From: Pampus argenteus
Lineage: Eukaryota > Chordata > Actinopteri > Scombriformes > Stromateidae
Assembly: GCA_036937835.1 (NCBI GenBank)
Contig: CM072860.1
Span: forward strand, 7,891,001-7,955,000
Direction of reading: 5' to 3'
DNA: 64,000 nucleotides
A model generated the notes under the pieces. It searched no databases and was not told the origin of the DNA. It saw nothing but the letters and a program-made list of their open reading frames with translations. How positions within the stretch are numbered: position 1 is the first letter of the stretch; every line of letters starts with the position of its first letter. Position numbers and translations under genes: made by a program. Shown here piece after piece: positions 47,613 to 61,113 of this stretch.

Positions 47613-49175
47613 TGCAGTCAGTTTCAGTTTTTCCTCCAGGGAATCTGGAAACTACTGAGGTAGGTCACAGGGGACAAAGAACTATAGGCAGCAGCAGACA
47701 TTTCTGTGATTAAGTTAACCTCTATATGAATATGACAATATTTTTGCATGTAATTTGAATTAAGTCCACATGAAAGAAGCAGGAAAAAGATGGCTAACAT
47801 ATTTTTTTTCTGTGGAATTTTTTCTCTCTCTCTCTCCTCTATTATCACAGATAATAACAGCCTTGTCAGCAACAGAGCAGAAAAGTTACACTCCTCAAAT
47901 CACAGCACCAAGAGGGGGAGCAAAGCTGCAGGGCTCTGCAAGCGTCTCAGAGGCACCGCATGATAAAACTCAGGTAAGCGTAAAAAAAAAAAAAAAAAAA
48001 GCAAGGTGAGTGAATGAAGCATGGATCACAAGGGCACTGACCATCAGTGGAAGGGGCGACCGGTTGGTATAGTAATTAACCCTGCTGAGTGGCTGGGCTG
48101 GAAACTGCTGCCTCCAAATGCCCCTGTCCACCTCCATCCCTCAAACCTTCAGAGGACTCAGAGATGATGTGTCAAACCCTCCTACCTCCAGCAGCCCCCT
48201 GACTCCCTGGTCACACTTATTAGAGCCGATGAACATTGCCGTGACCCGGCTGCTCTCTTTCACTAACCGGGCTCCAGGGTGGGATGAATGGCAGCTAGGG
48301 ATCAGAACAAAGCACGTTGATACAGAGATAAAAATTTAGTTACAACCTATCTCGACATCTAAAACATGAAAAGGGTCGCAGCCGAGTACAAAGCTACACA
48401 AATCACAAGACAGACATGCACATACACAGACTAAAGAGTTTTCTCTTGATCTCTCTTTCAAGAACAAATCTCAAGGCAAACACCCACCTGAGTGATTTAA
48501 GCACTGCAATGTACTTCTTTTTTTTTTTTTTACCTACCCTCTAATGGGGGATGTAGCTGTCACAAATAAGAGGCTAAGATTAGTTTTTGGCATGGGCTTG
48601 TTGCTATTACCGTAGCCTCATTTTATCTGTAGTGGTGATGACAGGCTGCAGCAAGCAGCAATCTTCTTTTGCTCTCTGAGGGGGGCTCAGGAGGCAGTCT
48701 GATTCTCTCAGTTGTGTGACAAAACCAAATACTGGCCAATGAAATCCTAATAGGTCAAAGGGGCAAAGTCTTTAAAGGATCTTTAGCAAGTGAAAGCTTA
48801 CACAGTATATCTACAGCGGTTGTTTATGTGGTTGTATAAATTCAAGTCATTCTTGATAAAGACTTTGTTCCAATTACGAGCGGCTGATTTTTTTTCCCCT
48901 TTTCTTTCTGTCCCATAAATGCCTCATCTAACAGGTAGTGCATTAGCTGCAGCTTAAAATCACTTATGTGTGCCAAAACCGCTGTCCGGTATGAATAAAA
49001 TCTATAGAAACAAAGATTTTATTGGTTGTACTTCAGTTTTTTATGGCCACACGTCTTTTTGAAAAGCTGCTGACATATTTCACCAAAATATTACTTTAAT
49101 ATTCATGAAAAAATGTGGCTGATTGTTAAAATATTCACAGCTAAGCCTTGATGGGAATTGTTAAAGCCCCCTGAT

Positions 49176-49400
49176 CTTGTGTCCGGCAGTTAAAACTTTT
49201 GAAATTAAAAAAATATTTGCATATTCATAGATTCTGGATTTTTTTTTTTGATGAGGAAGATGTCGTATTAAGGATTTTAACAAGATAACTGAACTTTTGT
49301 CGAACTTAACTGAATCATTTTTTGTGAAAAAAATTAATTAGACACTTATTATTACTCAAAGTAGAGTATTTTATGCATATCATAAAACATGTCAAATATG
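49176..49400 (+). repeat. Dispersed repeat (family B, copy 2)
   Basis: Same orientation and block order as 18361-18565, including the shared exact 19-mer CTTGTGTCCGGCAGTTAAA and TTTGCATATTCATA. The copy has a poly-T expansion near 49239-49248. Confidence 0.8.
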
Positions 49401-50631
49401 CAAAGATCACTAATTTCTTTAAGACATGCAAAGCATCAGAAATTGGTGAACAATTTTATGAAGAATCCAGTGGCTGGTAACATCTTGCAATTTAGTTCAG
49501 ATTCCATCTGGTTTATAAACTTAAAACTCCTTGGGGGGGGGTGGAGGAAAAGGCTTGTTGCAGTGTGCCAAATCAGCTGCCTGGCTCAAGGCCAACGCTT
49601 GGTACACACCATCGCTCGGATTCTTTCTCTCTCCTCGCCTCTATTTTGTGTCAGAGATTAAAAATAGCAAGTGGCCTTCTGCAGAATAAGCAGTTCATGG
49701 ATTGTGGCTTTGACACTGTGTTTTGCCTGGAGAGGCCAGCTGTCACCTGCACGCAGGAAGTGAAGGCCTCACCACTGATTCTCAATACACAGTGGGCTCT
49801 GGACTTTGGCTGCAACACAGAACGGGCATGTCTATGCCTCCATTTTACAGCGATGGAAAACCTTTGGTATCTACTTTTTTTTGTGTGAGTTATACAAAAA
49901 TATTGAGTGGTATTGTATTTATGTATACTGTACAGCCAAAATATCTATCTTTCCAAAGCTTAAGATTGTAAATACAACTAAAAAGCAGACACATTTTTGG
50001 ACAACTTTATGTAGATCTGTGATGCAGGAACGATTCTCTCCCAAGGCTGGAAAGAAGAGAATCAAGTAAAGCGGCTCTAATCTGTAAAACAATCAAAAGA
50101 CCGAGGCTGCTGCATTTAGAATTAATGAGACCAACCTTGTGAACACTTAGAAATTAGGCAGAGCGATTTTCTGCGGATATAGGCTCATTTTCTGCTTCAG
50201 AACGTTACTTACTATCAAACGAACCTGATTTAGTGTGTTAAAGCTCAAACAAACATTACACCAAGTTCACAAAGTCGGTCTCTGTGTCAGAGCTGAAGTT
50301 TTGATCAGATAAAATTCCCGCCTGTGTGGTTTGTGGCGGATGTTTACCTTTACTGGAAAGAAAAACAACTGACAATATACTGCAGGTTTATGCATTTATA
50401 TTTATAATAAATATCAGCAAATATTTCCACATTAAGGCACGTGTAGTCTCATTTGAATATCAACTTCTAAATAAGGAAAAGTAATGTATTAATGATCGCA
50501 AGACCCATACAGATGAATAGACATCAATAGAATCTCTAATATTAATTTACATATAAGAGTAACACATTCCTCACAACGTTTGGCAAACCATTTTGGACTC
50601 CCTATGAGGGACAACAAAGCGCAGCACTCAG
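49401..50631. other. Intergenic DNA, no gene seen
   Basis: Several overlapping plus-strand open frames (49389-50069) have no recognisable domain and no splice context; treated as chance. Confidence 0.5.
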
Positions 50632-50637
50632 TTTATT
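50632..50637 (-). terminator. ccdc149: Candidate CCDC149 polyadenylation signal
   Basis: AATAAA on the minus strand, 388 bases past the CCDC149 stop codon at 51025. It is the clearest canonical hexamer I found downstream; usage is inferred. Confidence 0.35.
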
Positions 50638-51024
50638 GGCATCCCTTAGGAGGAAGAAGAAAGCAAACAATTGGGATTATTCTATCGCAGGGGGAGAGGA
50701 AGAAGGGAATATCGGGCACAGGAGTCAGAGCTGCCATATTTGTTATTTTCTTAGCTAAATTCTTCCCGTAGGGCATGAAGTTTGCAACTCCACTGATTTC
50801 AAGATTGTCTGTTCCTGCGTAGCAACAAACCTATCTAGATACAAGGAGCACCTCCGGCTCCATCAACAGTAAAGAAAGACGTTTTCTCTCGGTGTTATTG
50901 ACTGAAACAGAACTCCTCACTGGAAAAAGGGGGCTAGTAAGCAGCGGATAAGAACTCAGGATGATGAATGCAATTAAAATAAACGACACATAAAAAGGAT
51001 TTAAAGTTCCAAAGTCTTTCAGTG

Positions 51025-51527
51025 TCATGCAAAGTTGTCGCCCTGCGCAGATTGACAATGAACGTCCCAATTCTCTGTGCTCATCACGTCTGTGTTTGGG
51101 CTTTCTGGAATTGATTCTTCTACGTGTCCCGCTACATTACTGGACCCATCATCCTGGGGTTTGCAGGGTAAATGATCCACCTCTGAATAATCAACAGCTG
51201 CTTGTTGAATTGAAAGCCATGAAAGGTCTGATTCACTACGAGGGGCATCCAGCGCCAGCGCCGCCTCTTCCCCTTCCTCCACTGTGGAACCCAGTTCTTC
51301 GTCTTCAACTCCTTCTACCTCATGTCCCGCCTCTTCCACTGGACTCCGCCCCTCCTCAATCTCGAGGGCAGCTCGATCTTCCATCAGGGTCACTATTTGT
51401 CCCACTCTCCTGTCAATCCCATTTGTCTCCACCCCCGCTAGAGGCTCCGGGTTGCTGACGCCATCTGTGCCAAGGTCGCCGCCAGCGGTGCAGCGTTCCC
51501 ACGATGATTCATGTGAACTTCTGTCGT
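51025..51527 (-). CDS. ccdc149: CCDC149 exon 13, acidic tail and stop
   Basis: 503 nt. Acceptor TGTGTCAG at 51528. Encodes DDRSSHESSWERCTAGGD followed by a Glu/Asp-rich, Ser/Pro-rich tail ending SAQGDNFA. The tail is predicted disordered from composition. Confidence 0.85.
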
Positions 51528-54500
51528 CTGACACAACTGGGAGAAGGAAGATGAGACGACTGGTCACTTTAATTGCTCACTTGATCTGAAGCCATCGTTA
51601 TATCAGAAAACAAGTAGTTTTGCCATATTTTGCCCCGCTGAAAGTTTTGTGCATCACAATGTCCCCAAAGGAGAAACTACAATAGTCACTACATGCACAT
51701 GCACAACACATAAGACAAAAATATAAAAAAACAAAGACAATCAAAGAAAGGATAAAACTGTTAAAACAGTCTGGGAGAAGTAATATGTGCAGCCTAACAC
51801 AACCCAGAGATATTGCAGTTATATGATATATAGCTGAGACTGATGCACCACCAATTCAGGATGCTCAATTTAAGATATTGTATTATTTTTGTTTGCTCTT
51901 TTTCTGTTAATGGTATATATATATATTGATATATTGAGATGTTATTGTGTATGTAGTAGAAAAAGCACTGTAACGAGGAGGAGAGGGCTACATTCAAACC
52001 CTGTTTGTACATGTGGGGCTGCATTAACTACACTAAAGAAAAGCAGATGAACAGCCAATGTAAAATATGCATGCTGATAGGCCAGGGCCTTTAACGGCAT
52101 GCTAGTCTTGCTCTTTATCATCCAGCTTGTTTTTATATGTGAGAAAATTTAAATATGATGAAAAACGCTTTCAAAAGAAAAATGTTCCTCTTTTCAAAAT
52201 GGACCACTGTGTCAATGTAGAAAGTTATTTCAATTACTTACGTGACTGAAGTGCTTCCATGGCAACAAGCTAAATATAGCAGCAGCAGTGCCCCAGACAA
52301 GAGGACGCAATACAAGTGTGACGCCCCGCATCTCAGCAATAGCAACAGCTTAGTTCTGCCTCTTTGTCAAAATATGCTCTCACTTTGGGGATTACTGACC
52401 CATATTTGTGGATGTGCAGGCAAAAAGGTTAAAGACTGCACATAGACTCCCAGCCACCGTTTCCCACAGACACACATGCACACACAGGACAAAGCAACAT
52501 TACTTGAGCTGGCATCCATATTTATGGGCCCCCTCCCTTCCCACACTCCCCCATCCCCTTTCAAAGCGAACACGGCACAAGTTTCTGAATGTCAGCGGGC
52601 GAGAATTTGCTTCACATTTCCAAAATGCCATGGCATTTGGGCAGCTTGCACCAATGAGAAACAGAGAAGTGTGGCGGCAGAAAGGGAAAGGACTTGGGTT
52701 AAACATGGACGACAGCAAAGAGCGTTTAGCACGCAGTGGCTAATTACAGTATTTATGCCGTTAGCCATTGGTGCTCTAATCAATGGATGGAGAAGGTGTT
52801 TGCACACAAATTACACACTTACGTTTGGGTGGTTGCACTCGGGGCTGAACTGTGGCAGGTGTTGGACTAAGTTCTGGTTGAAGGTTGTCATTCAGTGTGA
52901 TATTGGCCCGTGTCCCTGTAAAGCCCCAACGAAAAAAAAAAAAAGTCTGTTAGTTTCACGTCCAAATGACCACAAAAAGACAAAGAAAGTAGCATGAAAA
53001 CAGTTTTCAAGTTTTGTGCATGTTATAATTGGATGGAACTCATCCTAACACATGCATGGTACGGTGTTTTCAATGTGCTTACACACAGTATACAAAACAT
53101 ACACACACATGTATTGCTCAAAGGGAGGTGGCTTTAGTTCCCTGTCATCTGTCTTCATTAGTGATGGCTGCACGCCTTTTAGACTGACTCCATATGCTAC
53201 TCATAGGAGACTGTTCACTATAAAGCAGACATCACGAATACACACACACAAGACTGAATGCACATAGACACACACACGTCTTACAAGTGTGTAAGTGTGC
53301 ACATTTGCCTTTGCCTTCACAGAAACCCTGTGAATAGACAAAACCCGGCCTGTTTTTCATCAAGTGTGAGGCACAAAAACAAACAGAAGAATGTGGAAAA
53401 TGGATGACCGGGTGACACGATGCATGAGAATCATGAATGGTGAACGGAGACCATATTGTTATGGATGCTCAGTGTTTACACTGACGTGACGGGGAGGGTG
53501 GGGTTGTGATTGTGGGATCCTGAGTGTTGTCAAGAGAAGCATCAAAGTTGTTGACTGGCTAAAAAGTTTCTTGAGTTTCTTGAGTCTGTTGATCGGTAGG
53601 TCCACCATCCAATAAATCTATTACCAGAAAAAAGTAAGTCTTAATATTAAAAAACTGAAAAGCAGTCATACTTATTGACTCATTGTCCACAATTAAACTT
53701 TGCTCACAAACGTGTTGTTATTTTGTCATCAAAACACCAGCTTATTTAATCATACTTCATATAGTCAGAGAAGCAGAGTCAGCAGTTCTCAAAAAAAAAA
53801 AAAAAACACAAAAAAACCCTCTAATCTCACTAAGCCGAGATAGGCGGCCTGTATCTTTAAGACTGTGCCACTGCATCCGAGCACAGTCCTCTCGTTTTTA
53901 AGAGGAGCCTTGGAGGAATTCAGCAGACTGCCTTTTAAAGCAAATAATAAGGTGGTGTTGGTTATTAGGTATGCAGAGCAAGGCTCAGACTGAGCACAGC
54001 AGTGTGTCTTCTGGAGCCAGGCAGCACCCAGGAGGGGGCAGGAGGCAGAGATGACTTGCTTTAAACTATTTTGGCAGCTGCCTGTCCAGCCATCTAACCA
54101 TCTCCTCATCTCTCTCATGCACAGGACATGCCGTATATGCATATACTCATGATAACAGGCTCTTCTGAGTGACGCGATGCCCTCATACCAACTCTATATC
54201 ACACATAAGGAGTCGAAAAGAAGAGAGGCGTGCACGTCTGTCAAAATGACACGCAGTCAAATCCACAAGTTCTTGGGAGACAAATCTGTCACAGGACTAG
54301 AACAGACCTGCATGGGTGCATTCTGTATTCACCTCTATATTTTTAATAGCTAATGCACACCGACAGGCTTTTACTTGCTGCGTTACATTTCAGCATGTAC
54401 TCATTCAGAGGGGGTGGTGGTGGAACTGAGGGGGAGGCTCTATCAATCACAACTTTATCTGAGTCACTGCATCGATGTCACTGTTATTGTTTTTGGCTCT

Positions 54501-57500
54501 CTCTCTCTCTCATCCAGAGACAACATAGTCACCCCTAGTGTTCTTCGAGCTTCAGGTAGGAAGCCAAGGCCCTCCATCCTATCCTGTTTGCCTTTAATAT
54601 CCATCAGCCCAACTTCATATCACATCAAGGCCACAGACACTCACATCTCTCTCTATATCTCCGTCTCCCTAACTGTGGTGGACAGCGTGGTCGTCAGGCA
54701 CTCGCCTACAAATTCCCTAATAACGGCACATTCCCCTAAATGTGTTTGTAATGTGGGCAATCATTTTCAGTAATGGATGCTTGTCAGTTTTATGGCAGTG
54801 AGAATGACGGTCTCATGACAGGGCACCTCCATCCAGCCGCAGCCCCTCCACCTATCGGGCTGGTTCATACACAGCACAACATCGCCCTCCAGTGGGAAGA
54901 GAAGGGGGACTATTTTTCTGATGTAAGAAGATTGTCTTTTCACTTTTGTTGCATTTGGAAATTCTTTTAAAATATATTAGATACAGTTTATGTTTCATGG
55001 ATTGCTTAACTGTTATACATTTCTTTGAGTTCTCTGTTTTGAGTTTTGTTTTTACAGGAGAGGGACAGATAGTGTATGTCTAATTATTTAATTTATGGGC
55101 CTGTGTTTGCTTCACATACACAACTGCATATATAGCAGTTATATGGTTCACTATGGGTGCAGAAAATAAAGATGCTGTTGGATATGTAATGTATTATTAA
55201 ATACTATTTGGGTCTCAAGGACATATTTCATATTTAAGAATCATTTTTATCTATTTATATGACTTATTGCAACTTTGAAACTGACATTTGAGGAGCATTT
55301 CTGTACTGAAAAAGAAAAAAAAGAGAAGAAATAACAGTCTTTCTGTCAATCAAAGTCTCATCAAAGGTCTTGTTCTGACAGGATTTATGGTTCAAATTCT
55401 TGCAAGTGAGAATCTGAACATTTTGAAATGATCCCAAAAAAAAAAAAAGCAGTGTGCAGCCTTAAAAAGGTCTCTTCTGCCCTTAAAACATGCCAAACCC
55501 CAACAAATGTTGAGTGTAAAAATCAAGACAGATCCACTGGACCAAAAGGATCAGTGTATAATATTCAGGCAGCCTGTTCAGTCAATGGTATCATAAACAG
55601 ACACATGAGCGGGTTGGTCAATGGAGACAAAACATTGTAAACGGTGGGCATGAGGTGACACGCTTTCTGGGTGTCTGCCCAGATTTGTCCTGGCATGACA
55701 TAGTGGAGGGCATGGGTGGGCTAAGTAGGGCAGAAGGAATACATACTCCCAATTCCCACAGATACGCGGTAGGTCAAGCCTGAGACGCAGCCAGAGAGGA
55801 GAGAAAGACACACTGTTATGAGCATAAAATGTATTTAGGTTTTTGTTTTTTTTCCAAACTTTAAAGGAGAGGAAATAATTACGAAACAGTTGGTTAGCTA
55901 TAAAAATTATAAAATCATTTTTACACATAAAAACATAAATGATAAAATAGGAGATAGGAGGGGAATATATGAGAAGCACAATATTACATTTTCTTGTATA
56001 TTTCTCCATCACATTATTAATTAATATGAACCATAATTGCCACAGTTTATCAAGGTTGTATTTACATTTTTCTTTTGCATTTACTGTATACACAGACATA
56101 TAAACACACCCACACAGCCATGTTTGCTAATGGTGTAGTATGGTTACAGGTTCTTTGCAATTGTCTTCGACAGTTATGTACCAATCAGGTCAAAGAATAT
56201 GTAGAAATACTGATACACAGACTTTGTGAATGAATCACCAGTTGTTTATTTTCATATTTTTAAACTCTGAAAAACAGTTACTGTTAATTATGCTGTAGTT
56301 GTGTTCAATGTTAAATTAAAGGGGGATCATTTTAAGACTTTGAAAAGAAAAGGGCAATGTGTTACAGTTTGATCTTTTGTTTCAGTGACAATACTCACAT
56401 CTAATCTTAAAACCCACCTGGAAGACTCCATAGTCCCGACACCTCCAAGGTCTTCAGCTTCCTTTCCAAATCTGCAACTCTGTTTCCAAGGATCCTGCGG
56501 ACCAAATACAATGGATCAGGTTTCTGTACTTCAGTGTGTGTGTGTGTGTGTGTGTGTGTGTCACAGTGCAGTGTTTGCCTAGGAGGTGGAGGAGGACTCT
56601 CAGAACAGCGAGGCAAACATTACAAGCGTGTCAGGTGGATAAAGGTAAAAGATGATCCCTATGTAACAGTGTTTTATGCAGTCAGCAGAAGAGCATTAAG
56701 ATGTGCTCTCTCATTACCTGTTGGTGTGCCTCTGGTGCTGGATGACCAGGTTCTTCTCATGGATGGTCTCCAGCAGAGCCGTAGCCAGAGACTTGAGGTC
56801 GGAGATGGACTGAGGCGTGGCTGGCAGGCTGCAGCCCTGCTCTTCCAGCAGCATCTCCTGGACTACAAAGCAGACAGAGAGAGAGAAGTAAATCAGGGGT
56901 GAAACAGATACAGGAAGGAAGGGTGAAAAAAGTGAGAAAGATAAATCAACAGAAAACCGTTTTTATTCAAAGCCAGATGACCTCACATATTGAGGGTATG
57001 CATGCACTAACCTACAGCTTGCCAAGCAAACTTGCACGAAACTTAAAAAATAGATAACAGAGAGAACGAGGTGATAAAACAAGAGACGGGAAAACAGCAC
57101 GACAAGAGCAAGACGGAGATGGAGAGTTGGAAACAGCTGTCTGCTAGGTGACATTCCTCTAACTTTAACTCTGCAGCCCACTGTGCTGCTTCTGCCAGCA
57201 ACTGTCAGTCATCATGGCAGGCTCATTTCCCTGCCAGTGGTGCTCTCTACCACTCAGAATACAATTAGTCACCCAGCTGGCGTCTGGGTGGTGGCTTGAA
57301 GGATCGGCAAAATAGGAGTTATTAAATAATGCAATGAGACACAGCTAGAAACGAGGATTTAATTTATATGCCACAAAACAAAGGTGATGGACAATATTTT
57401 ATTGCCATTCTACAGTTTTCCCATTAGCTGATCTGGCTTTATGTCTGAGTTTAAGGGGAATTCAAAGTGAGCTGAACAGTTTGTGTTTTCACCTTGTTTG

Positions 57501-58564
57501 GCTGAGAGGACTCCAGTGAGGGGACTACTGTTTAATTTCCCATATATGCTGGAGTTTTTCCTCCTCTCAAGAGCTGTCTGTGGGGAGGGAAAACATAAGA
57601 ATGAAGCTTAGCATTCGGTTGAATTAAAAGTAGCCTCGTTTAGTGGAATAACATATGTTTTTTCATGATTCATTCAGCCTCGATATCAGCTTTGCATTTA
57701 ACATTTTGACAGATGTTTTCGTCTGTACCTTGTACTTCATGATGTTTGATTTCAGCAGGTTCACCTCCTCTTGTAGTTGGTTGAGGCGCTCATGCAAGTA
57801 TCTACAGTAACAGTGATCAGATCACAGTCAGAACATTATATATACACATACATACATCATAAAAAGTAACTATGCATTCATGGTTGCTGGAGAAATTGTA
57901 ATAATAAACGGATGCTTTACATCCAGTAAAACAAAGAGAAAGATGCAAATACAGCTGCTCGCAAAATTAAAAATTAAGTTGTTCGGATGTTGGAGGAAAT
58001 TTGAACCAATGTGAGCAATGATAATAGATCTGACCACTAGATATCTACCGGTTCTCCATACAGAGGGCGTCCACATCAATGATGCGTGCTTCACGGTTGC
58101 CCAGGACATGGTTGAGCTCCACGTTGAGCCGGTCTGCCTTCTCCCTGAACACAGTGCGCTCCGCCTTCACGTCCTGCAGCTCGTCTGTCAGAGCCTTCAT
58201 GTTGTGCTCCATCTCCTCCATCTAGAAAAAAGGCAATCAGGCAAAAAGTGTTTGTAAGAGAAGCAACTAAAAAGGTTGAAGTGACTAAGATATTTTAAAG
58301 CTTTGCTTACTGAGGCAGAGTTTGCTGAAGGTACATATGCTGTTTTCAGCATTCAGCAACTTAAGAACTCCCTGTTGTGAAATACTGACTGTTTTCAACT
58401 GAGTTGCTCCACTAGAGCAGATAGAAGTTAATTACAGACTCTGAAGGCTACTTTTAATAAAGAAACCTGCGATGGATTTCTTTATACATCAATGTTGATT
58501 CTATTACAAAATGGAAAAATGAGCTGAACTGAGGGCAGAGTCGGTGTGGATTGAATAATCTTTT

Positions 58565-58605
<41 letters not shown>

Positions 58606-61053
58606 GAGTATCATCTTAATGTGAAATACTGGCAATACAGTGCTTAGTTGTTTCAAGGTAGAAAAAAGAAAAACTGTAAACCTGTAACCCTGCTATCTCT
58701 AGTTGGTGAACCAGACCCTCACGTTCATGGGCAGGGAAGTGGCGAGCCCCCACCTCTTCATCTCCCAGTCTCTGTCTAGTAATGGTCATCCTCAGGAGCT
58801 GCCACAGAGTAAAAAAAACATGTCAGATACACACCCACACAGCATCGAGCGAGGGGGTCACATCTTAAACTACATACTACATTGCATGATCTCACCTTGT
58901 TATCGCCCTGAGCCTCCGCCAACCTTTGAGTCAGCTCCTTCACCTCCTCGGCAAGCTGCTTCACTCGTTCCCTCGAGTCTCTCAACAGCTGAGCCAGGTT
59001 CACCTGAGGAGAGGTCCGAAAAGAAGAGAGAGAGAGAAAGAGAGACGTATTGAAGAGCAACACGGTAAATAAAACGGAGACTAGCTGATATTAAGCCATT
59101 TGAATTATCTGTAGTTTAAGTGTAGCAAACTCTCAGCCAATAAGGCACTAATGAAATGAGTTAAAGATAAAGTGAACTAAATAAAAATTACATTTCTTTT
59201 TCTACAACTACAAGCCCAATTTTTACATAAAAAGCAATGTGGTTTATGTCAGCATGACCATTTTTACAACATTTGTATTGTTGTCTAAATCGAATTTCAC
59301 AAAATCACATTTTCCTTATACTATACAGCAGTTAATTCTTAAATCGGGGCTGCCACAGTGTCCTTGAAAGCACCACTATGTAGTCCTATTGACACACAAA
59401 AGAAATGTTCATGCAGGATCTATTTAGTAGCTTTTCAAAGAGGTTGTGAAAGGCATTTTATTCCTAAAACTTTAACTTTTTGTATTCCTCAGCATAATTA
59501 TCTGGTAAAGGTGGCATTTCTTCAACATTTGTGTGTGGGCATGTTTTGTATTGTGGGCATGTTGCATAAGAAGTCTGCAAGCTGCAAACAGACCTCAGGG
59601 AAAAAGCTGTTTCATTTCACTAAGGAAGCATTTGATCTGTATTTTGTTCAGCACTTTCAGGTTGTTCAACAGTTTGATTGAGCCATCAGATAATTTACAC
59701 TGTAACATATGGAAGGCAAACAGTATTATACTTTTAGCATTAGTGAAATGTAAATGATAAATAAATGGTAAATGGCTGCATTCTGATTAGTGGATGACTA
59801 ATAAAGTACTCAAAATGCAGCGACAAACCTACCTGATTGCGTTTTTCCGGAGGCAAAGTGGGATCACCATCCTGAAATATATAAAGGAAAATGCCATTAA
59901 TATATTACATTATGCATACTGTTTAATGTTCCCATTTGGCCTGCTTCATCAGAGTTGTTTGAAAACTTATTCTAACATCCGCAGGCCACAACATTACTGG
60001 AACACACACACGTAATGAAAGGTTGAACGCTTTAAACCACTCACAATGAGTTCCCTGTACTTCTTCTTCAGTCCCTGGTGTCGCTCCCTCAGCTGGTTGG
60101 CCATCAGCTTGTACTGGTCTCTTTCCTGCTGACAGGTATCCAGCTCCTTGGACAGGATGAGCAGGGCTTCCTTCTTACTCTCCAACTTGCGCTTGCACAC
60201 CAGGAACTACCATGAACACAGCACACAAAGCTGTGGTTAAAAGGATATTATCAGACGCATTACTGCGGACGGTTAATCATAGGTTATACGTACTGACTCC
60301 AGGGCCGCGTAATACTTTTAAGACTTCATAAAAATATATTATCCAGCTTTTTTCTTGGCAGCATCCTCTTGGTTAATATGATCAAATCCACATTCTGGGA
60401 TGGAGTAGGTCAAATTACTTGACTGTACAAATGATATCAAACCAGACCAGTTCTGTACAGGTGGAAAAACAAACACCGGAGCCAAGTGTTTAAAGTGTAG
60501 ATAAGACGCAGTAAAAGGAACAGTGTAAACGCTGATAGCTGTCAGACAAGCTCACAACCAGCTGGATATATTGTAGTAGTGTGTATCTCAACTGTGCTAT
60601 TTTCTAATGAAAGGCCTGCAATACATAACAATGTCAGGAAATAATAAAAAGGTGACTGCATATTTCTTTTTATCCCGCCAACACCCCAAAACTTTTGCTT
60701 AAAAAAATAGATAAAAAAAAGTTACTGTTCGTATTGATTAATTATATTAATAGTTGCCAGTTAATGCTCTACCTTATGCTTATCAATGAATAACTTGCTC
60801 TAACTAATATTTAGTCAAGATTTCAAAAAAAGCTGTTTTATCAATGAGATATCAGATATATATTCTCCATTTATAAAGGTGGGAGTTCCTTCTTAACACA
60901 CATAAACAGTCCCGAAAAAGCTGCAACAACACTTTTGTTTTTGTTTTTCTGAATATCTAAATTATATTTTATCCTTGTCATTCATACAATTATTCATACA
61001 ATTCAGAGGTTATGGTGGGATTTAAATGGAAGTTAAAGGCTCATATTTTACAA

Positions 61054-61113
<60 letters not shown>

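Larger units (their letters stand above)
45601..49175. other. DHX15-CCDC149 intergenic DNA, no SOD3
   Basis: In tetrapods SOD3 lies between these genes. No Cu/Zn superoxide dismutase motif or other gene was recognised on either strand. Contains an AT microsatellite (46604-46630), a GTT repeat (47576-47612) and homopolymers; open frames over the GTT tract are repeat artefacts. Confidence 0.6.

Noticed and set aside
47454..47663. Open frames encoding poly-Cys or poly-Val
   Set aside because: Pure translation of the GTT microsatellite.
49389..50069. Four overlapping plus-strand open frames of 82-115 codons
   Set aside because: No recognisable domain, no splice or promoter context, and the frames overlap one another; consistent with chance.
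51027..51589. Plus-strand open frames of 101-143 codons, proline- and serine-rich
   Set aside because: They are antisense shadows of the Glu/Asp-rich last exon of CCDC149.
55578..56099. 173-codon minus-strand open frame spanning CCDC149 exon 11
   Set aside because: It reads exon 11 in a different frame, and most of it is AT-rich intron; the spliced 33-nt exon explains the only meaningful part.
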